Shown here in pieces: positions 1-6,488 of a stretch of 10,090 nucleotides of DNA; positions within the stretch are counted from its first letter, which is position 1; each line of letters opens with the position of its first letter. The notes beneath the pieces are model-generated. The model did no database searches and was not told the origin of the DNA. It saw nothing but the letters and a program-made list of their open reading frames with translations. Origin of the DNA: Phycisphaerales bacterium UBA1926 (GTDB lineage Bacteria > Planctomycetota > Phycisphaerae > Phycisphaerales > UBA1924); contig DDFO01000022.1 of NCBI GenBank assembly GCA_002337215.1, forward strand, positions 118,753 to 128,842. The letters are read 5' to 3'. The position numbers and the translations under genes were made by a program.

Positions 1-238
1 CGTAGGCGAGGACCATGGGATCGGTCGGCTCGATCGCGGCGTTGGTGCCGACGGCGCACGCTTCCTGCCCCGAGTAGATGTGGCAGAACCCGCCGATCTT
101 GGCGGCCTGATAGTTCTGCATCGTCCGCGCCTCGAAGTCGCGGATGAGTTGCATGTCGTAGAGCCACTTGAGCAGGGTTTCGTTCGAGAGCGCGTCCGAG
201 GGGCGGGCCGCGGGCTTGTCTGTCGTCGCCTGTGCCAT
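1..238 (-). CDS. pdhA: Pyruvate dehydrogenase E1 component, alpha subunit (N-terminal part; 3' end beyond window)
   Basis: Only the first 79 codons are inside the window. They begin MAQATTDKPAARPSDALSNE. Seen directly: the stretch MQLIRDFEARTMQNYQ, then KIGGFCHIYSGQEACAVG, then an acidic AAIEPTDP segment. This order is the typical opening of the thiamine-diphosphate E1 alpha chain of the pyruvate/branched-chain 2-oxoacid dehydrogenases. Known family role: with E1 beta it decarboxylates pyruvate and reductively acetylates the lipoyl group of E2 in the cytoplasm, feeding acetyl-CoA synthesis. The GGFCHIYSGQEA form fits the pyruvate type better than the branched-chain type. The ThDP-binding GDG...N motif would lie beyond the left edge. 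The start is set by a GGAGA Shine-Dalgarno (244-248) five bases before the ATG. A terminator at 332-361 separates it from the upstream protease gene, so it should have its own promoter in 239-331, which I could not identify. A family length of about 330-370 residues means roughly three quarters is missing. Confidence 0.88.
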   Translation of the reverse strand, partial: MAQATTDKPAARPSDALSNETLLKWLYDMQLIRDFEARTMQNYQAAKIGGFCHIYSGQEACAVGTNAAIEPTDPMVLAY

Positions 239-331
239 CCGAGTCTCCGATGATGGTGGGGGGTCTGCCGGGTGCGGACGGCGGACCTGATTGCGTGGGG
301 CTCAGCGCGGACGCCGACCGTCATGAGCGCG

Positions 332-361
332 AAAAAAATCGCCCCGGAACCCCGGAGCGAT
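332..361 (-). terminator. Rho-independent terminator after the S41 protease gene
   Basis: Read on the minus strand, a 10-bp stem (ATCGCTCCGG paired with CCGGGGCGAT, one G-U pair) with a four-base GGTT loop is followed directly by a run of seven T. It lies about 110 bases after the protease stop codon and 94 bases before the pdhA start, so it should end the protease transcript and isolate pdhA. Confidence 0.85.
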
Positions 362-408
362 CGTAGGTGAGAACAGAGTTTCAGACAATATTTCCGGCGA
401 TCCGATTC

Positions 409-449
409 CTGTGCTGACACAGTTTGGGCGGCGTTTTCACCGCTCAAAC
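409..449 (-). other. Inverted repeats in the 3' untranslated region of the S41 protease gene
   Basis: Two adjacent inverted repeats lie between the protease stop codon and the terminator. The first, 422-449, pairs GTTTGAGCGG with CCGCCCAAAC on the minus strand (one A-C mismatch, eight-base loop). Read on the plus strand the same arms pair fully with one G-U. The second, 409-422, pairs CTGTG with CACAG around four bases. Neither has a T run, so they are more likely 3'-end protecting or processing structures than terminators. The role is inference. Confidence 0.4.
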
Positions 450-470
450 CCATGCCGGAAAGAAGACCGA

Positions 471-2756
471 TCAGTCCGCTGCGGTGACCTTCAGCGTCCC
501 GCCCTGGATCTGCCCTTCGAGGACGACCAGCGCGGTCTGGATCTGGAGATCGCCGCCGACTTCGAGCAGCGTGTCCGGATCGGGGCGGTCGGGGTCGTTG
601 ATGATGTTTCCCTTCTCATCGAGCGCGAGGACGTCGGCGTCACGCCGGATCTTCGCGGCCTCGATGATCTGCTCGGGGAGCATCTCGACCTCGATGTCGG
701 GCTCGATGCCCCATTCCGACGCGCCGGGCTTGCGGTGGATGATCTTGTCGCCCCGCAGCTTGTAGTACTGCGTGGTGAGCTTCATCATCGCGCTGTTGTC
801 GGCCGTCAGGCTGAAGACGTTCTGCACCGAGCCCTTGCCGAAACTGCGGCGCCCGACGACGGTCGCCTTGAGCGTCCCGTCGTTGTGGGCCTCCGCCTGG
901 ATCGCGCCCGAGACGATCTCGCTCGCCGAGGCCGAGCCCTCGTTGATCAGCACAACGACGGGGATGTCATCGAGCCGCTTGCTCTTGGGCAGACGGCGGG
1001 CGAACTCACGCGAGCGGACCGAGCCCGCGGCGTCCTCGGTCTTGACGATCATTCCGTCGTCGATGAACCTGTTGGAGATGCTCACCGCTTCGTCGAGCAG
1101 GCCGCCCGGGTTGAAGCGGAGATCGAGCACGAGCCCGTTGAGCCCCTCGCGACGCATGACATCGACGGCCTCGTCGAACCGGTCGGTTGTGTTGTTGCTG
1201 AAGCTCGTGATGCGGATGTAGCCGATGCCGGCCTGCTTGTCGACGAACCAGTCCCACGCATCAACCTCGTCGCCCGCCTGGGCCTTGCGCCAGCCGCGGA
1301 CGGTCGGGAGCTCGATCCGCTGGCGGGCGAGATCGAACTCGACCTCGCGTTTCTTGTCACCCTCGCCGCGCTCGACGGTGAGCGTGACGCTGGTGTTCTT
1401 GGGTCCGGTGATGACCTCGACGGCCTGATCGAGCGTGAACCCGATTGTCGAATGACCATCGACCTTCTTGATCAGGTCGCCCGTCTGCACGCCGGCCCGC
1501 TGGGCGGGCGTGCCCTCGAGCGGCGTCACGACACGGATGTTCTGGAGGTCGTCCATCTCGATCTGGATGCCGACGCCCACGAACTCGCCGCGGGTGTTGC
1601 GCTGGAAGCGCTTGATCTCGTCGGGCCAGATGACCGCGGTGTAGTCGTCGAGGGCGCTCATCGCGCCGTTGCCGAACTCGTGCAGCAGCGCCTGCTCGCG
1701 CAGATCGATCGAGAATCGGTTGACGGTGAGCAGCCGCGACAGCGTGAGATCGAGCTCGGCCAGCCCCACGCCGCGCCGGCTGTCGGTGTCGAGCCGGCGG
1801 ATCTCGTCGCGCTGGTTGCGGACGAAGTTGAGGAACTCGCTGCGCTTCTCGTCGTCCCCGAGGCTCTCGAAGACCTCGGCCAGCTCGCTGGTGGTCACCA
1901 GCGACTCGACCGCGTCCAGACCGGCGATCAGCATGGGCGCCATCGCGCCCTTCCGCGCCATGTCCACGTGCTTGAACGAGGCGTGCTGGATCGCCCGCTC
2001 GACCGCCTGCACGGTGATCGGGTCGAGTTTCTCCTCGAACGAATCGCCGAACGCGTTGTACGGCGGATGCGCGTCCTCGCCCTGCCGTTCGCGGTGCTCG
2101 GCGATCAGCTCGCGGAACATCGCCGGGGCGTAGAGCCGGACCATGCCCAGCCGGCGGCCGAGCCGCTCGACGTCGGTCCGGTACGCGTCTTCCTGATCGA
2201 GCAATGTCGCGAGGCGAGCGAAGAGCTCGTTGGCGATCATCCACTCGCCCTCGGCCTCGGCCTGCTTGGCGGCCTGCTCGGTGTCGGTGATGAGCCGCGC
2301 AACCTTGGGCTGCGACATAAACAGGTCACGGGAGGGCGAGAGGATCTGCGCCTCGACGGTGAGCCGCATCGCCTCGGCCAGCGCGAGCGATCGGGCGACC
2401 AGCCCCTGGGCGTCGTTCGCCTTGGCGAGCTGCTCGTCGAGTTCTCCGTTGACATCCGCAAGCTTCGCGGTCCGGTCTTGCTCGCGCTTCGCGATGCTCG
2501 CCTCGAACCGCTCTGTGAGATCACGGAAGTTCTTGTCGCCGATCCCGCTCGCCGCGAACGAATCGACCACGCGTCGCAGGTCGTCCTCGCTCCCGGCGGT
2601 CGAAACAAGCTCCGACGCGCTCACCGAGCGGGCAGAATCTCTGGGCCCGGCAACGTCGGCACCAGACGCGGGCGTCGAGAGCCCCGCTGATACACACAAC
2701 GCCAGCGAGGCCGCGAGCCCGGTGGTCCAACGCGCGAGTCCTGAACGGTTCGTCAT
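471..2756 (-). CDS. Secreted C-terminal processing protease (PDZ + S41 peptidase, CtpA/Prc type)
   Basis: A 761-residue protein that by family membership cuts substrates near their C terminus in the cell envelope. Residues 1-33 form a signal peptide (basic start, core TGLAASLALCVSAGL, cleavage near SGA). Residues about 60-390 are largely helical and charged, and I do not recognise them as a named domain. A PDZ domain begins at GEFVGVGIQI (about 390-480). The S41 core begins at GIGYIRITSF (510) and carries DLRFNPGG (545-552), NEGSASASEI with the predicted nucleophile Ser610, and SFGKGSVQ with general base Lys641. The Ser-Lys spacing is 31, against 25 in E. coli Prc, and the Asp found 11 residues after Ser in Prc is Ala here. 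A tail of about 65 residues follows. The start at 2756 is chosen because the signal peptide begins there and a GGAG (2765-2768) lies eight bases before it. The frame stays open to 3098, but that extension does not look like protein. It is longer than CtpA (400-480) and Prc (about 680). Monocistronic, ending in the terminator at 332-361. Confidence 0.9.
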   Translation of the reverse strand: MTNRSGLARWTTGLAASLALCVSAGLSTPASGADVAGPRDSARSVSASELVSTAGSEDDLRRVVDSFAASGIGDKNFRDLTERFEASIAKREQDRTAKLADVNGELDEQLAKANDAQGLVARSLALAEAMRLTVEAQILSPSRDLFMSQPKVARLITDTEQAAKQAEAEGEWMIANELFARLATLLDQEDAYRTDVERLGRRLGMVRLYAPAMFRELIAEHRERQGEDAHPPYNAFGDSFEEKLDPITVQAVERAIQHASFKHVDMARKGAMAPMLIAGLDAVESLVTTSELAEVFESLGDDEKRSEFLNFVRNQRDEIRRLDTDSRRGVGLAELDLTLSRLLTVNRFSIDLREQALLHEFGNGAMSALDDYTAVIWPDEIKRFQRNTRGEFVGVGIQIEMDDLQNIRVVTPLEGTPAQRAGVQTGDLIKKVDGHSTIGFTLDQAVEVITGPKNTSVTLTVERGEGDKKREVEFDLARQRIELPTVRGWRKAQAGDEVDAWDWFVDKQAGIGYIRITSFSNNTTDRFDEAVDVMRREGLNGLVLDLRFNPGGLLDEAVSISNRFIDDGMIVKTEDAAGSVRSREFARRLPKSKRLDDIPVVVLINEGSASASEIVSGAIQAEAHNDGTLKATVVGRRSFGKGSVQNVFSLTADNSAMMKLTTQYYKLRGDKIIHRKPGASEWGIEPDIEVEMLPEQIIEAAKIRRDADVLALDEKGNIINDPDRPDPDTLLEVGGDLQIQTALVVLEGQIQGGTLKVTAAD

Positions 2757-3164
2757 CCTGCGTACTCCAATCCGCGGCCGATGCCGCGTCCTGTGCTCCC
2801 CGTGCCTCACTGCACTTCGATCATCCTGAAGATGACCGATGCGGCCGTTCCCGGCCAGTCCCGACCAAATCGACCCAATGAAGGTGCCGAGCCATTCGGT
2901 GCCGGCTGTATCGGCCCACACGAACCGGGGGGTTTGATCTGCCGTGTTCTGCCGGGCGAGCCCAGCATATCGGGCGGAGCAATCCCCGCACGCGGTTTGT
3001 TCCCAACCGCACCATCCCGAGTTTTCGGACGTCGCCGAAACCGGGAACGAGACCGGGTTCGAGTTGTCACGGGAGCGTGTCCTCGGCATGTCATGCATAC
3101 GGCGGATCGCTGATCGGGTTCTGGGTCGTTGCGCGGGCGTTACCCACGCTGAGATCGATCCCGG
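2757..3164. other. 408-base gap with no convincing gene (leader/promoter region of the protease gene)
   Basis: Several short open frames on both strands cross this gap, but none reads like a protein or has a Shine-Dalgarno. The minus-strand frame of the protease stays open for 114 codons upstream of its chosen start, which at this GC content is expected by chance. Visible small elements are an 11-base inverted repeat GCATG-T-CATGC (3086-3096), a six-base stem TTTCGG/CCGAAA near 3023-3040, and two direct copies of ACCGGG near 3050. I could not find a clear -35/-10 pair. It holds the end of the MFS transcript and presumably the promoter of the protease. Confidence 0.5.
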
Positions 3165-4523
3165 TCAGATTTCCCCGTTCGTCTTACCCATCCGATGCCG
3201 GGATGTTGCGAGCAACACCATCGCCGCAACGAGCACCGCGACAACGACGATCCCCACGAGCCCCAACATCCGCGAATCGAACGCGGCACCGTGATCCGCC
3301 CCGGCCCAGAAGTACGCGATCAATCCCAGGACGGGCCCAGCGGCGTACCCGGCGCCGATGAGCGCCTCGTGCGTTCCCCCCGCGGCGACCTCGGCGTCCC
3401 CGAGTTCCATGGCGTAATACAGCGCGCCGACATACGCCGTCGCGTGCCCCACGCCGAACACCGCGAGCGCCGCGATTAACGCCCAGACCCCCGCGGACGG
3501 AGGCATCGCGACCGTTGCAGCGAACCCGCCTACGAGACCGCCCCCCGCGACCCAGGGCATCCAGAACCGCCCGTGCCACCCGTCCCAGCGCTCGAAGATC
3601 GCGAAGACGAAGACCCGGCTCGTCACCCAGGCCGACGCGACGAGCGCCGCCCACCCTCCCGCGACGCCGACCCGATCGACCACGCCGGGAAGCAGGGGGC
3701 TGATCGCCCCGCAGAGGACGTACCCCATCGGGAGCAGCACCCGGAACCAGGTCAGCAGGCGGCGCCACGACGCGGGGTGTGGTTCGTGCCGTGTTTCGAG
3801 GTGTTTCGCGGGTTCTGCCGGGAACCACGCGAGACAGCACACGCTTCCCGCCTGCACGAACGCGAGCAGGGTGATCACCGCGATCGGGCGGTCTTCGAGC
3901 AGCGGCGCCATCAGCCAGAACGCCGCGACGACCGCGACCGCCCACACGATGTTGAACTTCCCGGTCGCCCGGCTCAGGGCCTTGCCTGTGCGCCCGCCGG
4001 ACAAGAAGCTCTCCGCGATCGGCCACATCATGCCGGTCAGAACGCCGAACCCGATCCCGACGAGCCAGACGGTCCAGACCGGCGGCGTGCGCACACCGGT
4101 GGCCCACGCGACGATCTGCGGCACGAGGCCGATCATCGCTTGCACCATCACGAGCGTGCCCAGGAACCGACGCGTCGATCCTCGCGAAAAAACCCGTTGA
4201 GATCCGGGCCCGGTGCCGAGCCCACCGGCAGGCCGAGCCCCACGCCGCATCACAGGCCCGACCGCGAGGGCACCCGCGATATACGCGCCATAGAGGAAGA
4301 GCCCGAAGAGGAAATTGTCGCGTGCCGCGAAGCCGTACGCCGAGCGGAGCAGGAAAAAGACCCCGGTCTGCACGGCCCCCGTTCCCAGGCTGTTGAGCCC
4401 GACAAAGACGAGCACCGGCCCGAGCGGCGCGGGGCCCGCGCGACCCCCGAGGGCATTCGGGGTGCCGCCGAGCGGGCCTTGCCCGGGATCAAGAACGGGG
4501 ATTGATGCGGTCTGGTTTGCCAT
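3165..4523 (-). CDS. Major facilitator superfamily-type membrane transporter
   Basis: A 452-residue protein with about twelve hydrophobic helices, estimated at 34-58, 70-91, 120-142, 150-172, 190-209, 214-234, 260-282, 289-310, 322-340, 344-372, 388-406 and 418-440. The middle loop 235-258 is polar and histidine-rich (HLETRHEPHP), as between the two MFS halves. A charged loop follows helix 2 (MRRGARP, 92-98). MWPIAESFLSGG after helix 4 and YYAMELGDAEVAAGGTHEA between helices 10 and 11 look like conserved family patches. The MFS assignment rests on topology and length. The substrate cannot be read from the sequence. The start at 4523 (MANQTAS) is chosen because the frame further upstream runs antisense through the tRNA gene and does not look like protein. 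No Shine-Dalgarno is visible: the bases before the ATG are TCTCGGGCCCTC. A TACGAT hexamer (4536-4541, read minus) could be its -10 box, giving a very short leader. Confidence 0.75.
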   Translation of the reverse strand: MANQTASIPVLDPGQGPLGGTPNALGGRAGPAPLGPVLVFVGLNSLGTGAVQTGVFFLLRSAYGFAARDNFLFGLFLYGAYIAGALAVGPVMRRGARPAGGLGTGPGSQRVFSRGSTRRFLGTLVMVQAMIGLVPQIVAWATGVRTPPVWTVWLVGIGFGVLTGMMWPIAESFLSGGRTGKALSRATGKFNIVWAVAVVAAFWLMAPLLEDRPIAVITLLAFVQAGSVCCLAWFPAEPAKHLETRHEPHPASWRRLLTWFRVLLPMGYVLCGAISPLLPGVVDRVGVAGGWAALVASAWVTSRVFVFAIFERWDGWHGRFWMPWVAGGGLVGGFAATVAMPPSAGVWALIAALAVFGVGHATAYVGALYYAMELGDAEVAAGGTHEALIGAGYAAGPVLGLIAYFWAGADHGAAFDSRMLGLVGIVVVAVLVAAMVLLATSRHRMGKTNGEI

Positions 4524-4545
4524 GAGGGCCCGAGAATCGTACAGT
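4517..4545 (+). promoter_or_regulatory. Candidate sigma-70-type promoter of tRNA-Arg
   Basis: TTGCCA (4517-4522) matches the -35 consensus in five of six positions. It is followed after exactly 17 bases by TACAGT (4540-4545), four of six for the -10 box. Transcription would begin near 4552, some 34 bases before the mature tRNA end. The -35 box overlaps the first codons of the divergent MFS gene. The match is good but comes from inspection only. Confidence 0.5.
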
Positions 4546-4585
4546 GCCGCGGCCCGGGGCTTTCGGAGTGAACCCGGACCGTGCT

Positions 4586-4659
4586 GCGCCCGTAGCTCAA
4601 CTGGATAGAGTGCTGGCCTCCGAAGCCAGAGGTTCCGCGTTCGAATCGCGGCGGGCGTA
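4586..4659 (+). tRNA. tRNA-Arg (anticodon CCG)
   Basis: All four arms can be drawn. The acceptor is GCGCCCG with CGGGCGT, with a G-U pair at 1-72. The D arm is GCTC with GAGT. The anticodon stem CTGGC/GCCAG encloses loop CTCCGAA with CCG at 4620-4622, so it reads CGG codons. The variable loop is AGGTT, and the T arm CCGCG/CGCGG encloses TTCGAAT. The discriminator is A at 4659. CCA is not encoded and must be added afterwards. Length 74 bases. Many arginine codons in such GC-rich genes are CGG, so this is a working tRNA of general use. Confidence 0.96.
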
Positions 4660-4660
4660 T

Positions 4661-4752
4661 TCGGCTCTTTGCTCTTGACCCGGCCCCGGAGCCGACCGAT
4701 GGTCGGATCATGCGGGGTTCGGCGTCGGGCCCGGAGCGACGACGCCCCGCAT
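4661..4752 (+). other. Inverted-repeat-rich region between tRNA-Arg and the secreted protein gene
   Basis: Seen on the plus strand: TCGGCTC (4661-4667) pairs with GAGCCGA (4689-4695). CCGACC (4692-4697) pairs with GGTCGG (4701-4706) and shares four bases with the previous stem, so the two are mutually exclusive. GGCGTCG (4721-4727) pairs with CGACGCC (4740-4746), and this can stack on ATGCGG (4710-4715) with CCGCAT (4747-4752), leaving a five-base bulge. No T run follows any stem, so a classical tRNA terminator is not shown. It may serve tRNA 3' processing or be a structured leader for the gene starting at 4803. Confidence 0.35.
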
Positions 4753-4802
4753 CCGTATCCGCCCGGTGTTTCAGCACGCCCGGGCACAATGGAGCAGGGA
4801 AC

Positions 4803-5702
4803 ATGAGCAGCATCGATAGCCGAGAGCAAATTGTCCGTGACCATCAGTCTGAGGCCCGTACGCCGCGTTCCGTCGCCTTGCTGAGGTCTGTCGTGGTCGC
4901 CGGTGCACTTCTCGTGTTCGGTGGATCGGTCTCGGCGAGCGGAGCCGCAGAGTTCGAGGCCGCCCAGCCCGCGACCCAAGCATCGTCCTCATTGCCCAAG
5001 GCCGAGGAAGTCTTCGAGCGGTATATCGAGGTGATCGGCGGCCGGGAGAAGCTCGAGACGATCAAGAACCGCCGGGTCAGCGGGACCTACCAGGGTGACC
5101 CGTTCGAGTTCCGCGCGAACCTGAAGGTTTGGTCGGAATCGGACGGCCGGTTCCATCAGCGCGTTGCCGAGCCCGCGGGGTTGCGGTACGACCTCTTCGT
5201 TGTCGACAACATGACCTGGTCGGTCGTGATGGACGGCGAGCCGACACCCATAGGGCGCGTCCAGAGGCAGGAACTCCTCGACACCGCCGATTTCTACGGC
5301 GAGGCGAACTACAAGAACCGCTACAAAGAAATCAAGACCGTGCGAGAGGCTGTTGCGGGTGATACCGCGATTTATGTGATCAGCGCGACAACGCACGCCG
5401 GTCGGCCTCACACCCTCTACTTCGCGAAAGACTCCGGGCTGCTCATCGGTAACCGCGTCCCCGTGACCGGGCCGAACGAGACGATGCGGGACATGACCGT
5501 CCGCATCCAGAACTACAAGGACATCGGGGGGGTGCTCTACCCGACGCTGTTCATCCAGGAATTCGGAGGCGGTATCAAGCCGAACCGCTACGAGTTCACC
5601 GATGTCCAGGTCAACGTCGACGACGGTCACGAGTACCCCGTTCCCGAGAACGTCCGGGCGGTCTTCGAGGCCGCGAGAAAAGGCTCGGCCGGCGACGACT
5701 GA
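4803..5702 (+). CDS. Secreted protein resembling outer-membrane lipoprotein-sorting (LolA-like) proteins; function unknown
   Basis: A 299-residue protein. Residues 1-48 are a signal sequence with an unusually long polar lead (about 24 residues), a core ALLRSVVVAGALLVFGGSV and a small-residue cleavage zone SASGAA. A low-complexity Ala/Gln/Ser linker follows, then SLPKAEEVFERYIEVIGG (63-80) and LETIKNRRVSGTYQ. That opening helix with a GG followed by a 'v.Gty' strand is seen in many secreted bacterial proteins with a LolA/LppX-like half-barrel fold. The rest (100-285) is predicted mostly beta. There is no lipobox cysteine and no protease motif. The likely job is binding a lipid or other hydrophobic ligand in the periplasm, which is inference only. 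The ATG at 4803 is preferred because GGAG (4791-4794) lies eight bases before it. An in-frame ATG at 4710 lacks such a site and adds a non-protein-like stretch. It faces nth, with 63 bases between the stop codons. Confidence 0.7.
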   Translation: MSSIDSREQIVRDHQSEARTPRSVALLRSVVVAGALLVFGGSVSASGAAEFEAAQPATQASSSLPKAEEVFERYIEVIGGREKLETIKNRRVSGTYQGDPFEFRANLKVWSESDGRFHQRVAEPAGLRYDLFVVDNMTWSVVMDGEPTPIGRVQRQELLDTADFYGEANYKNRYKEIKTVREAVAGDTAIYVISATTHAGRPHTLYFAKDSGLLIGNRVPVTGPNETMRDMTVRIQNYKDIGGVLYPTLFIQEFGGGIKPNRYEFTDVQVNVDDGHEYPVPENVRAVFEAARKGSAGDD

Positions 5703-5765
5703 TCAGCCCGGCGGACGAACCGGCTGAACGGTCCTTGGCGTCGCCGCGTTCTTGATCAGCAAGAA
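5703..5765. other. Convergent intergenic region with two stem-loops
   Basis: Between the facing stop codons, TCAGCC...GGCTGA (5703-5727) gives an eight-pair stem with a one-base bulge. TTCTTG/CAAGAA (5749-5765) gives a six-base stem with a five-base loop directly after the nth stop. Neither is followed by a clear T run. They may slow polymerase from either side, but a terminator is not proven. Confidence 0.3.
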
Positions 5766-6488
5766 TCACGAATCCCGCTTCTCGCATGCAACGCCGAACC
5801 CTGCGCACAGCGGGTGATCCTTGCAGACCCCGCCCCGCGCGGGGCACGCCCGCCTGCCATGAAAAATCATGCGATGGCTCAGGACGCACCACTGGTCCCG
5901 CGGGAACAGAGCCATCAGTGTGCGTTCGATCTGCTGCACGCTCGCGCCCGATTCGACGAGACCCATCCGCTGGGCGAACCGCTGGACATGGGTGTCGACG
6001 ACGAACCCGTCGTTGATTCCGTAGCAGTTGCCGAGCACAACGTTGGCGGTCTTGCGCGCAACGCCTCGCAGGCGGGTGAGTTCTTCGACGGTTCTTGGGA
6101 CGACCCCGCCGAATTCTTCTGTCAGCACCGTCATCGCCGCGTGGACGGCCTTGGCCTTGTTCCGGAATAGCCCGATCGTTTTGATGTACGGCTCGATCTC
6201 TTCCGGCGTCGACGCCGCGTAGTCCGCGGGCGTCGGGAACCGTTCGAACAGTGCCGGCGTTGCCTTGTTGACGCCGACATCGGTCGCCTGCGCGCTCAGA
6301 ATGGTCGCGACCAGCAGTTCGTGGGGCTCGGTGTAGTCAAGCTCGCAATACGCATCCCCGTGGTGCTCTTCGAGCGACTTGGCGATCCGGCGTGCGCGCC
6401 GCTTGTCGCTGTCAGAGACCTGCGGCAGCATGAACGGCAGATCGCGCAGGCCCCTGGGGTTCTCGGGTGTGCGCACGGGTGGGGTCAT
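5766..6488 (-). CDS. nth: Endonuclease III (DNA glycosylase/AP lyase)
   Basis: A 240-residue base-excision repair enzyme that removes oxidised pyrimidines from DNA and nicks the abasic site. Seen: LSAQATDVGVNKAT (64-77), matching the E. coli enzyme closely. The helix-hairpin-helix LRGVARKTANVVLG (140-153) carries the Schiff-base lysine Lys146 (E. coli Lys120), and VVDTH places the catalytic Asp at 165 (E. coli Asp138). The C-terminal loop has four cysteines, Cys215, 222, 228 and 235, as expected for a [4Fe-4S] cluster. Their spacing is C-X6-C-X5-C-X6-C, not the classical C-X6-C-X2-C-X5-C, with His225 where the third cysteine would be. About 20 extra residues precede the usual N terminus. The start ATG overlaps the stop of the upstream membrane-protein gene (ATGA, 6485-6488), so the two are probably co-transcribed and translationally coupled. 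The gene ends facing the secreted protein gene. Confidence 0.95.
   Translation of the reverse strand: MTPPVRTPENPRGLRDLPFMLPQVSDSDKRRARRIAKSLEEHHGDAYCELDYTEPHELLVATILSAQATDVGVNKATPALFERFPTPADYAASTPEEIEPYIKTIGLFRNKAKAVHAAMTVLTEEFGGVVPRTVEELTRLRGVARKTANVVLGNCYGINDGFVVDTHVQRFAQRMGLVESGASVQQIERTLMALFPRDQWCVLSHRMIFHGRRACPARGGVCKDHPLCAGFGVACEKRDS

Noticed and set aside
411..2690. A 759-codon open frame on the plus strand
   Set aside because: It is antisense to the protease gene, lacks a Shine-Dalgarno, and its product is the Asp/Arg/Leu/Val-rich mirror composition that GC-rich genes give on the opposite strand.
2757..3098. N-terminal extension of the S41 protease by 114 codons
   Set aside because: The extension does not look like protein and would place the signal peptide in the middle. 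The ATG at 2756 has both a Shine-Dalgarno and a signal sequence after it.
3573..4505. 310-codon plus-strand frame opposite the MFS gene
   Set aside because: Arg/Asp/Pro/His-rich antisense shadow with no recognisable domain or ribosome binding site.
4524..4979. Upstream extension of the MFS gene
   Set aside because: It runs antisense through tRNA-Arg. The AIRTRNLWLRR-like peptide it encodes is the well-known false product of tRNA genes read backwards.
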